The position numbers and the translations under genes were made by a program. Below the pieces are notes generated by a model. It was not told where the DNA came from. It saw nothing but the letters and a program-made list of their open reading frames with translations, and ran no database searches. Below are positions 7,554 to 14,323 of a stretch of 64,000 bases of DNA, piece by piece (the first letter of the stretch is position 1; each line of letters starts with the position of its first letter). The DNA is from JAHTBL01 sp038532735 (GTDB taxonomy: Bacteria; Pseudomonadota; Alphaproteobacteria; Rhodobacterales; Rhodobacteraceae): NCBI GenBank assembly GCA_038532735.1, contig JBCBAC010000001.1:372001-436000 (forward strand), in the 5' to 3' direction.

Positions 7554-8814
7554 TGCGATCCTCTTGCAGAACCTCTTCCAGAGTGTCGACGACCAGATCA
7601 GCATGCTCGATCCCAAACGGCATCGGAGGGCGCATCTTCAGCGTGTTCATATCCCGCCCGATCCGGTTCAAGAGGATCCCACGCGCTTTCATCTTCTCGA
7701 CAATCCCAGCCGTGAAGTCCGTCGCCGGAGCCCTATCCGCCTCAACAAACTCGATCCCGAAGAACAGCCCTAAGCCCCGCGCCTCCGCCTTCAACGGATG
7801 CTCAATCGCGCGCAATCGCGCCAACGCATGCGCCCCGACAACCCGCGCGTTTTCCTGCAAACCCTCATCCTCGATCACGTCCAGTGTCGCCATCGCGGCA
7901 GCACAACTCACCGGGTTGCCGCCGAACGTATTGAAATACCCAAACGCTGTGCGAAATGCGCCCATCACGTCTGGTCGTGCGACAACGGCTGCCGCCGGAT
8001 GACCGTTCGCCATTGGCTTGCCCACCGTCACCACATCCGGCGCAAAGCCCAGCCAGTCATGGCCCCAGAACGCCTCCCCGATCCGTCCAAATCCGGGCTG
8101 AACCTCATCGCACAGGATTAAGCCACCCGCCTCGCGGATCACCTCGGCCGTCTTGTCCAAGAACCCTGGCTTCAACGCCGGAAACCCTTCATTGGCAAAG
8201 GTTGGACACAGCATGAACCCCGCAAACCCGCAGCCATTTGCCTCCAACTCCGCAATCGCCCGCGCCACGTTCTCCGCAAACGCCTCCGCTTGGCCCTCCA
8301 AACTGCCGCCAACAGGTCGCACTGTGTCCGGCGCAGGCACCAACCGAACATGCTCCGGATACCCGCCAATCGGAGGACGCCGCGTCGACAATTGTGAGGT
8401 CGCCAGCGTGTTCCCGTGATAGGTGTTGTCCGTCGCGATGAATCCGGTCTTACCCGTGACCGCCTGCGCCATCCGCAGCGCGATGTCATTCGCTTCCGAT
8501 CCAGTGCAGACCATAATCATCTGATCCAGATCGTGGCTCAAAGTGGCCGTGAGTCGATCTGCATAATCCAGAATACCCTCATGCAGATACCGCGTGTGCG
8601 TGTTGAGAACTGACGCCTGCCGCGTGATCGCCTCGACCACGTGCGGATGACAATGGCCCACATGCGGCACGTTATTATAGCAATCGAGATACTTGCGACC
8701 GTCCGCATCCCAAAGCCAAACGCCTTCGCCGCGCACGATATGCACCGGGTCCTCGTAGAAGGTCGGCACGTTCGAGCCCAACAACCGCGCCCGCCGCTCC
8801 AGCAGATCGCTCAT
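7546..8814 (-). CDS. PLP-dependent phospho-lyase of the ETNPPL/PHYKPL (AGXT2L) group, class III aminotransferase fold
   Basis: 422 aa from MSDLLERRARLLG; the long in-frame upstream extension reads over arfB and is rejected. PLP residues: DEVQPGFGR and Lys in VTVGKPMANGHPAA. The strings GKPMxNGHP, YFNTFGGNPVSCA and LKMRPPMPF match animal ethanolamine-phosphate and phosphohydroxylysine phospho-lyases better than true omega-aminotransferases. Such enzymes release ammonia and phosphate and form an aldehyde. It overlaps arfB by 4 nt and the kinase by 8 nt. A plain aminotransferase remains possible. Confidence 0.8.
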   Translation of the reverse strand: MSDLLERRARLLGSNVPTFYEDPVHIVRGEGVWLWDADGRKYLDCYNNVPHVGHCHPHVVEAITRQASVLNTHTRYLHEGILDYADRLTATLSHDLDQMIMVCTGSEANDIALRMAQAVTGKTGFIATDNTYHGNTLATSQLSTRRPPIGGYPEHVRLVPAPDTVRPVGGSLEGQAEAFAENVARAIAELEANGCGFAGFMLCPTFANEGFPALKPGFLDKTAEVIREAGGLILCDEVQPGFGRIGEAFWGHDWLGFAPDVVTVGKPMANGHPAAAVVARPDVMGAFRTAFGYFNTFGGNPVSCAAAMATLDVIEDEGLQENARVVGAHALARLRAIEHPLKAEARGLGLFFGIEFVEADRAPATDFTAGIVEKMKARGILLNRIGRDMNTLKMRPPMPFGIEHADLVVDTLEEVLQEDRND

Positions 8815-9233
8815 TCGTCCCTCGTCACTTTGCCGCGTAAGGCTTTCACCTCGCCGCGCTTGGCTTTCTCCGCCAACCGCCGCTTCTTTGAACCTAACGT
8901 GGGCCGCGTCGGGATGCGCCGCTTGGGCTTTTCCAACGCTTTGCAGATCAGCTCCACCAACCGCTCTTTCGCAATCTCGCGGTTGCGCGCCTGCGAGCGC
9001 GTCTCCTCCACCCGCAGCAGCACCGCCCCGTCGGAGGTCCATCGCCGCCCCGCCAATCGCTTCAAGCGGCGCTTGACCGGCTCCGGCAAGTTCGGTGAGC
9101 GCTCTGCCTCGAACCGCAACTCCACTGCTGACGATACCTTGTTCACATTCTGCCCACCCGGCCCTTGCGAGCGGGTGAAGGCCTCGGACATTTCCCAGTC
9201 TTCCAAGGTGATTTTGTCGGTGATCCGCAACAT
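8811..9233 (-). CDS. arfB: Alternative ribosome-rescue peptidyl-tRNA hydrolase ArfB (YaeJ)
   Basis: 140 aa starting MLRITDKITLEDWEMS. It has the release-factor catalytic motif GPGGQNVNK (GGQ) and the lysine/arginine-rich tail (SKKRRLAEKAKRGEVKALRG) that enters the empty mRNA channel of stalled ribosomes. Nearly the same length and order of motifs as E. coli ArfB. The in-frame extension to 9335 crosses a terminator and is rejected. It leads an operon with the phospho-lyase and kinase. Its own SD is weak, and a structured RNA ending in a terminator lies only 29 nt upstream. Confidence 0.93.
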   Translation of the reverse strand: MLRITDKITLEDWEMSEAFTRSQGPGGQNVNKVSSAVELRFEAERSPNLPEPVKRRLKRLAGRRWTSDGAVLLRVEETRSQARNREIAKERLVELICKALEKPKRRIPTRPTLGSKKRRLAEKAKRGEVKALRGKVTRDE

Positions 9234-9261
9234 GGCCCTACCTAACCTGAACATTCGCCCA

Positions 9262-9295
9262 CAAGAAAGGGCCGCCCGGAAAACGGACGGCCCTT
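9262..9295 (-). terminator. Intrinsic terminator between the leader RNA and arfB
   Basis: 12-position stem (9267-9278 with 9284-9295) that pairs fully on the minus strand when one G.U is allowed, but has a C.A mismatch on the plus strand. On the minus strand it is followed by TTTCTTG. This shows that the RNA ending here is made from the minus strand. Confidence 0.8.
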
Positions 9296-9367
9296 CGAGA
9301 CTTACGGAGGTGGGGCCGGTTAGGACCTCATCCAAATCAGGCGGCGCTTCGACCGCTTAGGGCTGCC

Positions 9368-9424
9368 TTAGCGGCGGGCCTCCCGACCTGTTCCGACACC
9401 TCTCTCCAATACCTCTCTCGACAC
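9368..9424 (-). CDS. 18-codon leader peptide ORF within the arfB-upstream RNA
   Basis: GTG start at 9424, 4 nt after a perfect SD, stop TAA at 9368-9370: MSREVLERGVGTGREARR. The ORF uses several codons that are rare in this GC-rich genome (AGA twice, GTA, TTG, GGA, ACA). Its stop codon lies inside the central hairpin (9353-9374), so a ribosome reaching the stop would melt that stem. Translation is not proven; the strong SD and position in a foldable leader are the support. Confidence 0.45.
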   Translation of the reverse strand: MSREVLERGVGTGREARR

Positions 9425-9493
9425 TGGACCACCTCCTTTCAGTTGTTGAACTCAACTAGGAGCGTGCCACATCTTGTGGATAAGTCAAAAGGT

Positions 9494-10120
9494 TTATACG
9501 GTTCGGGCCAACATTCTGTCGACGAGGATCCGGAACGGCACCAGCGCGATGATCGCCAGCGACAGTTTCACCAGCCAGTCTGCAAAGGCGAGCGATACCC
9601 AAAGCGGCGCTTCGGGACCCACACCCAGCATCGGCAAAACCTCTCCGGCCCAGCTGACATCGTTTGTTGGCTCAAGGAAGACGAACATGGCCGAGAAGGC
9701 GATGGTGAAGAACAGTGCCGTATCCACAGCCGATCCGATGACGGTCGACGTCAGCGGCGCTTTCCACCAGCCATTCGCGTTGCGCAGGCGATCAAAGATC
9801 ACCACGTCTAGCGTTTGCGCCACAAGGAAGGCAAATCCCGACGCCAATGCGATGCGGAAGGTCACCAGCGGGCCGAATTCGCCCTGAATTTGCGCGCCAA
9901 CCAGCGAACAGAAGACGCCCACAATGAAGCCGATCAAAATAACCTGCTGTGCGGCCTTGCGGCCATAAACACGGTTCATGATATCGGTGACAAGGAAGGC
10001 AAAGGGATACGTAAACGCACCCCAAGTCAGCCAGTTGCCGAACAGGAACTGGACAAGAATATTGGACGTCAGAACGATGATCGCCATCGCAATGATGCCC
10101 GGAAGATGATGCTTGGACAT
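9494..10120 (-). CDS. yhhQ: Queuosine precursor transporter, YhhQ/DUF165 (VUT) family
   Basis: About 208 aa from MSKHHLPGIIAM; an in-frame ATG 15 codons upstream (10165) is possible but adds a hydrophilic stretch untypical of the family. Six or so membrane helices; the family landmark YPFAFLVTDIMNRVYGRKAA is present, as is the late GSAVDTALFF. Members import preQ0/preQ1 for queuosine in tRNA. The 93 bp upstream contain a small GC hairpin (GCGCGC / GCGCGC around 10178-10196) but nothing I can call a preQ1 riboswitch. Confidence 0.88.
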   Translation of the reverse strand: MSKHHLPGIIAMAIIVLTSNILVQFLFGNWLTWGAFTYPFAFLVTDIMNRVYGRKAAQQVILIGFIVGVFCSLVGAQIQGEFGPLVTFRIALASGFAFLVAQTLDVVIFDRLRNANGWWKAPLTSTVIGSAVDTALFFTIAFSAMFVFLEPTNDVSWAGEVLPMLGVGPEAPLWVSLAFADWLVKLSLAIIALVPFRILVDRMLARTV

Positions 10121-10213
10121 AATATGATCCGTTTTTACAAGGTCGCGGAGACTTGGCTCCGACACCTCGCCGGAACAGCGCGCTTTTAGGGCGCGCCTTG
10201 GACCTTGGCAAGA

Positions 10214-11068
10214 TCAATCGCGCAGGCGGTATTCTACGATTTCTGTGCGCTGGAAGAAGCGAAAGTTATCGTCCGAGATCAGCGTCAGCCGCAGATCACC
10301 CGTGGCATCGCGCCAAACGCTGATCCCCTCAAGGTTGTCATGCTCCATCGACCCGGTTTGTAGCAACGTCTCTTCACCGCTCCCATCCATGGCAAAACGC
10401 CGGACGCGGGTCTCGAACCCCAGCCCGTTGAAATGCCGCTCCAGCAGGTAAAAGCGCCCGTCCGGTCCGATATCTGCACCGGTTGGCAGGAAAGGCGGTT
10501 CGCGCCGCAAGCTGAATGGCTGATCCCAAACACCATCCCGAAATCGGTAAACCGGGAAGGGAACGTCCAAAGACCCGGACCGCTCCGGCAGCGTATAGAG
10601 CGCGCCGTCTGCATCAATCGCTAGCGCCTCCAGCGACGAGTTATTCTGCATCCCCTCAAAATCCGGGTGCCGTGGCATCGGCTGCGACGGTCCCTCGGCC
10701 TCAGGGTAAAACGCAACCCGGTGATTGCCCTCGAACGAGATATAAAGCCCGCCATCCGCCGCCCGCGCCAGCCCTTCGCTGTCATCGAAATAGCGCGGCA
10801 ACGTATCGCCGTTCTGGTCCTGAATAGGCGTCAGCACCAGATCAGCGACCCCGGTGATCTGATCGCCGTCGCGCACCAGACGCCCTTGTGCGATCCACCC
10901 ACGATCACTGATCGTGACCATCCGCGCACCGCCGTCGAATACCTCGATACCAGAGAACCCACCAAAGGCCTCGGCACCGTCACTCCACGTATAGCTTCCG
11001 ATGTATTCCGCCTGCGCAAGGGCCGCCCCGGCCCACAGCGTCAGCGCGACGACAAGACAGCGCGACAT
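10214..11068 (-). CDS. Exported phytase-like esterase domain protein
   Basis: 284 aa with signal peptide (cleavage near AALAQAEY). The rest reads as the 'esterase-like activity of phytase' family (PF13449): repeated beta-propeller phrases such as FSGIEVFDGGARMVTISDRG, ADGGLYISFEGNHRV and NLEGISVW. Likely periplasmic and possibly calcium-binding; substrate is unknown. The start lies inside mepA (28-nt overlap), implying co-transcription from the MFS gene through mepA. Confidence 0.8.
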   Translation of the reverse strand: MSRCLVVALTLWAGAALAQAEYIGSYTWSDGAEAFGGFSGIEVFDGGARMVTISDRGWIAQGRLVRDGDQITGVADLVLTPIQDQNGDTLPRYFDDSEGLARAADGGLYISFEGNHRVAFYPEAEGPSQPMPRHPDFEGMQNNSSLEALAIDADGALYTLPERSGSLDVPFPVYRFRDGVWDQPFSLRREPPFLPTGADIGPDGRFYLLERHFNGLGFETRVRRFAMDGSGEETLLQTGSMEHDNLEGISVWRDATGDLRLTLISDDNFRFFQRTEIVEYRLRD

Positions 11069-11901
11069 TGTTGAGGCAGGTCCGCCAGCACAAGCTCTCG
11101 CCGCGGTGGGCGCGGTTTGGCGTTCGGATCAGGGGGCGGCGGATTGATGATGTTGTTGGACCATTGCACCGCATCCGCGCAGCCATCGCCAGCGGGCGGG
11201 GCAGGTTGCTCCACACATCCACGCGCGCCGCGCGGGCAATTCAGCCGCACATGGAAATGATAGTGATGCCCAAACCAGGGCCGGACCTTGCGCAACCACG
11301 CGCGGTTGCCTTTCGCGTCCTTGCACATCTGAACCTTGGCACCCGGAAAGACGAAAATCCGGGCCGTGCGTTTGTCTTTTGCCGCCGCCTTGATGATCTC
11401 GTGATGCGCGCGGGTCCAGCTGCTGTTCACATAAGCGCCCTTCGCCCGGCGCATCGAAATGCTTGAGATATTCTCCCGCTGGTTCCGGCTGAGCCGCAAA
11501 TTGTCCGCAGGCAGCATCCAGATGTCGATATCCAGACCAATCTGATGCGACCGATGCCCGGTCAGCATCGGCCCCCCCCGCGGCTGCGAGATATCGCCGA
11601 TATAAAGCCCGTTCCAGCCGGGTTGCCGCGCAGCTTTTGCGCTCAAATCCTTGATGAAATCAATCGTTTCGGGATGGCCCCAATTGCGGTTGCGCGACAG
11701 TCGCATCGCCTGCCATGTCGGCCCGGTCTCGGGCAATTGCACACCGCCCGCCATGCAGCCTTTCGCATAGCCACCAAATGGCGCGGGCTTGTGGGGTGAG
11801 CCCACTTTCTCACGTCCGAAATACTGTTTGGCTTCGGTCTGTGCCGCGGCGGGCAGAGCCAGACCAAGCGCGATCAGGAGGGCTGCTGCGATCCGAACCA
11901 T
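11041..11901 (-). CDS. mepA: Penicillin-insensitive murein endopeptidase MepA
   Basis: 286 aa, exported (LALPAAAQTEAKQYFG). M74/LAS-family metallopeptidase that cuts D-Ala-mDAP crosslinks in peptidoglycan. Zinc-site motifs GHRSHQIGLDIDIW (HxxxxxxD) and HYHFHVRL are present; cysteines conserved in the family (CMAGG, CKD, CPRG, CVEQ) suggest disulfides. Overlaps the MFS gene by 28 nt and the phytase-like gene by 28 nt. The proline-rich tail before the C terminus is a local feature. Confidence 0.92.
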   Translation of the reverse strand: MVRIAAALLIALGLALPAAAQTEAKQYFGREKVGSPHKPAPFGGYAKGCMAGGVQLPETGPTWQAMRLSRNRNWGHPETIDFIKDLSAKAARQPGWNGLYIGDISQPRGGPMLTGHRSHQIGLDIDIWMLPADNLRLSRNQRENISSISMRRAKGAYVNSSWTRAHHEIIKAAAKDKRTARIFVFPGAKVQMCKDAKGNRAWLRKVRPWFGHHYHFHVRLNCPRGARGCVEQPAPPAGDGCADAVQWSNNIINPPPPDPNAKPRPPRRELVLADLPQQCRAVLSSR

Positions 11902-13268
11902 GTCTTGCGATCTCCTTCGGGTTCAACCCAGCGTAGCAGAAAGAGACCGATGAGAAAGAGCAGAATGATCGGAGAGACCCCAATGCGCGGAGAGTTGGTC
12001 AGATAGCTGACAATCCCGATCAACGCTGGCGCGAGGAAAGCCGTCGCTTTGCCCGACAGCGCAAAAAGCCCGAACGCCTCCGTCGGGCGGTCCGGGTTGG
12101 CGTGGCGCACCATCATCGACCGGGACGCCGCATAAAGCGCACCTCCCGCGCCGCCAATGCTTGCCCCGCAAATATAGAAGATGATGTCGGGCAGGGACGA
12201 TCCTTCGGCCAACGGCACGCCGAACAATTGCTCGCGGCTCATTCCGACAATGACCACACAGACCGCAATCAGGATCAGGATCGTGGTAATAATCACTGGT
12301 TTCGGCCCAAACCGCCGGTCGCAAAGCCCGCCGATATAGGTGGCCACAGCAGCTGTGATTGCGCCGATGATCCCAAACACACCGATCATGATAATCGACC
12401 AATCCAGCACCAGCGTCGCATAGACACCGCCAAACCCGTAAAGCGCATTCAACGCGTCTCGGTAGAACATCGACGACAGCAGATAGGCTGCCAAGCTCCG
12501 CCGCTTGAGGATATTGCGCAGCGTCTTGCCCAACTGCTTTAACGCATCCCCGATCTTGTCCCCCGGCACCCGCGCTTTCGGCGTCTCCCGCACCCATAGA
12601 AAGAACGGGATCATGAACACCATGAACCAGATCGCCACAAACGGCCCCACAGCCCGCGTGCCCTCTCGCGCCGCAGCATCGAGCCCCAGCAGCGGATCAA
12701 GACCGATCAGTGTCTTGCCCGTGTCGTTCTCGGCGAAAAGCATGAGCATGATGATCAGGCTCGCCACGCCGCCCCAATAGCCAATTGAGGCACCCTTGCC
12801 CGACAGATGCCCCACCTCCGCATCATCGCCAAGCGAGGGCAGGATCGCATTGGTAAAGATCAACGCAAACTCTGCGCCGACAAAGGCAATGCCGAACGCG
12901 ATAAGCGCAAACCAAAGCCCATCGCCATCTGGGGTCAGGCCCCACAACGACCACGCGCCGACGACATACATGACCGAAAAGACGATGATCCACGGCAGCT
13001 TCTTGCCGGCACTGTCCGCGACAGCCCCCAACACCGGGGCCGAGAACGCGATGAACAAACCGCTCACCGTTTGCCCCAGTGACCACATGCTTTGCGCGCG
13101 GGCATCCGCGACCTGTTCAGTCAGGCCGCTGTCCATAAAGGCTTGCGTGGCGATGGCGGCGAAATAGGGGCCGAAGATGAAAGTCAGTAGTAGCGTATAA
13201 AACGGCTGCGTCGCCCAATCAAAAGCGATCCACCCCCAGATGCGCTTTTGCGCGGAAATTTCGGCCAT
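11874..13268 (-). CDS. MFS transporter of the Atg22/UMF1 family
   Basis: 464 aa with about 12 membrane segments. The start MAEISAQKRIWGWIAFDWATQPFYTLL and the GASIGYWGG and LYAASRSMMVR segments are typical of the Atg22-like 'UMF1 family' found widely in Rhodobacteraceae. Substrate is unknown; the yeast relative exports amino acids from the vacuole. First gene of a probable operon with mepA and the phytase-like gene. Confidence 0.83.
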   Translation of the reverse strand: MAEISAQKRIWGWIAFDWATQPFYTLLLTFIFGPYFAAIATQAFMDSGLTEQVADARAQSMWSLGQTVSGLFIAFSAPVLGAVADSAGKKLPWIIVFSVMYVVGAWSLWGLTPDGDGLWFALIAFGIAFVGAEFALIFTNAILPSLGDDAEVGHLSGKGASIGYWGGVASLIIMLMLFAENDTGKTLIGLDPLLGLDAAAREGTRAVGPFVAIWFMVFMIPFFLWVRETPKARVPGDKIGDALKQLGKTLRNILKRRSLAAYLLSSMFYRDALNALYGFGGVYATLVLDWSIIMIGVFGIIGAITAAVATYIGGLCDRRFGPKPVIITTILILIAVCVVIVGMSREQLFGVPLAEGSSLPDIIFYICGASIGGAGGALYAASRSMMVRHANPDRPTEAFGLFALSGKATAFLAPALIGIVSYLTNSPRIGVSPIILLFLIGLFLLRWVEPEGDRKTWFGSQQPS

Positions 13269-13321
13269 GCACCCCTCCGTTTGAGAGGATTAAGACAGGC
13301 TGGTCGCTCCCGCGCAATCTT

Positions 13322-13855
13322 TCATTGCATCGGAGGCCAGGGCCGCTGCGCATCCGCCGCGATCCACGCTGCAATCCAGTCCGGTGTCTCAGGGCTTGGG
13401 TCTTCTCGGCCAAGCGCTTTCAAGGCCGTCTGAGGGGCGACAATCCCGTTCCGATCCGTAATCGCCGACCGGTAGAGCGCGTGGTTCGCGCACTCCCCGT
13501 TCGCCTTCCACATCGACTGCTCGAGATAGATGAACTTGTCGTCCCAGCAAACAGCCCGGCTGCGCATCTCGACCTTCTCGAACATCCGCACCCGCCTGCG
13601 ATACCGCACAGAGACACCGGCCATCGTCAGGCTCCACTTTTGCTGTCGCAGCATCGCGATTAGCCCGACCCGGCCCGCCAACGGCAATCGACCCAGATCA
13701 TAAAGCGTCAGCGTGCGCCCGTTGTTTAGCTCCATCCACAGATCAATATCCCATGGCCAGCAGATGTGATGGGAGACATGCGTCCCCGTCAGATCAAGCG
13801 ACGGATCCTTCCGGTGAACGAAGAACTGATAGGCAAGGCGGATGAACGGGTACAT
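13322..13855 (-). CDS. Hotdog-fold acyl-CoA thioesterase-like protein (THEM6 type)
   Basis: 177 aa from MYPFIRLAYQFFVHRK, the usual N terminus of this family; a longer start at 13894 (MVDVNVNLH) has an SD-like AAGGA upstream and cannot be excluded. The stretch WDIDLWMELNNGRTLTLYDLGR is the diagnostic hotdog thioesterase segment. Likely hydrolyses acyl thioesters in the cytoplasm; substrate unknown. Divergent from yggT, with a perfect palindrome just upstream of the start. Confidence 0.78.
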   Translation of the reverse strand: MYPFIRLAYQFFVHRKDPSLDLTGTHVSHHICWPWDIDLWMELNNGRTLTLYDLGRLPLAGRVGLIAMLRQQKWSLTMAGVSVRYRRRVRMFEKVEMRSRAVCWDDKFIYLEQSMWKANGECANHALYRSAITDRNGIVAPQTALKALGREDPSPETPDWIAAWIAADAQRPWPPMQ

Positions 13856-13873
13856 GCGTAAGACGGTATGCAA

Positions 13874-13891
13874 GTTGACGTTCACGTCAAC
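13874..13891. promoter_or_regulatory. Perfect 18-bp palindromic site between thioesterase and yggT
   Basis: GTTGACGTTCACGTCAAC: two perfect 8-bp arms around a 2-bp centre. It lies 18 bp upstream of the preferred thioesterase start and about 73 bp upstream of yggT, a fitting place for a dimeric regulator. If the longer thioesterase start is used, it would be coding. The regulator is unknown. Confidence 0.45.
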
Positions 13892-13963
13892 CATGACTTC
13901 GCGGTATCCTTGCGCTTTTGCGGTCTGCGTCCTACCTAGAACGCAGTCGTAAAAGGGGTGCCC

Positions 13964-14251
13964 ATGCAATCGCTTTATCAAATCATCATGCTGATCCTCG
14001 ATGTCGCGTGGTTCATCATGATCGCGCATATCATCATGAGTTGGCTGATCAGCTTTCAGGTGCTCAACCTCTATCAGCCGATCGTGAACAATATCTGGAA
14101 CGGTCTGAACCGCCTGTTAGAGCCGATCTACGGCCCGATCCGCCGTATCCTTCCCGACACCGGCGGCCTCGACCTTGCGCCTCTTGTCGCGTTTGTCGGC
14201 CTGATTGCGATCCGCATCATCCTGCAAAACAACGTCGCACTCTTTCTCTAA
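13964..14251 (+). CDS. yggT: YggT-family small membrane protein
   Basis: 95 aa from the ATG at 13964, preceded by AAAAGGGG; a GTG two codons earlier is also in frame. Two hydrophobic helices flank a short loop with the family landmark LNRLLEPIYGPIRRILP. YggT proteins are inner-membrane proteins implicated in osmotic response and membrane or division functions in different species; the molecular role is unsettled. Full-length for a single-YggT-domain protein. Confidence 0.88.
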   Translation: MQSLYQIIMLILDVAWFIMIAHIIMSWLISFQVLNLYQPIVNNIWNGLNRLLEPIYGPIRRILPDTGGLDLAPLVAFVGLIAIRIILQNNVALFL

Positions 14252-14323
14252 CTTCGGACTTGTTCACCGAATCTTAGTGTGGGAGTCTCACATCAAAGAG
14301 CGGTAAAATAACGAACAGGTCCC

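Larger units (their letters stand above)
9262..9440 (-). ncRNA. Structured leader or small RNA upstream of arfB
   Basis: This otherwise unexplained 260-bp gap between yhhQ and arfB folds well on the minus strand. Elements in transcript order: a perfect SD (AAAGGAGGTGG, complement of 9429-9439), an 18-codon ORF, a stem CCGCTAAGG / CCTAAGCGG type (9353-9374, one A.A mismatch), an anti-SD CCACCTCC (complement of 9306-9313) fully complementary to the SD, then an intrinsic terminator. It may be an attenuating leader of arfB or an independent sRNA (perhaps from the yhhQ 3' end). I do not recognise it as a named RNA family. Confidence 0.6.

Noticed and set aside
9262..9440. Possible 4.5S SRP RNA, tmRNA or 6S RNA
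   Set aside because: Lacks the SRP GGAAG/AGCAG tetraloop core, the tRNA-like ends of tmRNA and the open central bubble of 6S RNA; kept as an unassigned structured RNA.
10121..10213. preQ1 riboswitch before yhhQ
   Set aside because: The short upstream region has small GC hairpins but not the preQ1-I stem-loop with A-rich tail or another class I can recognise.
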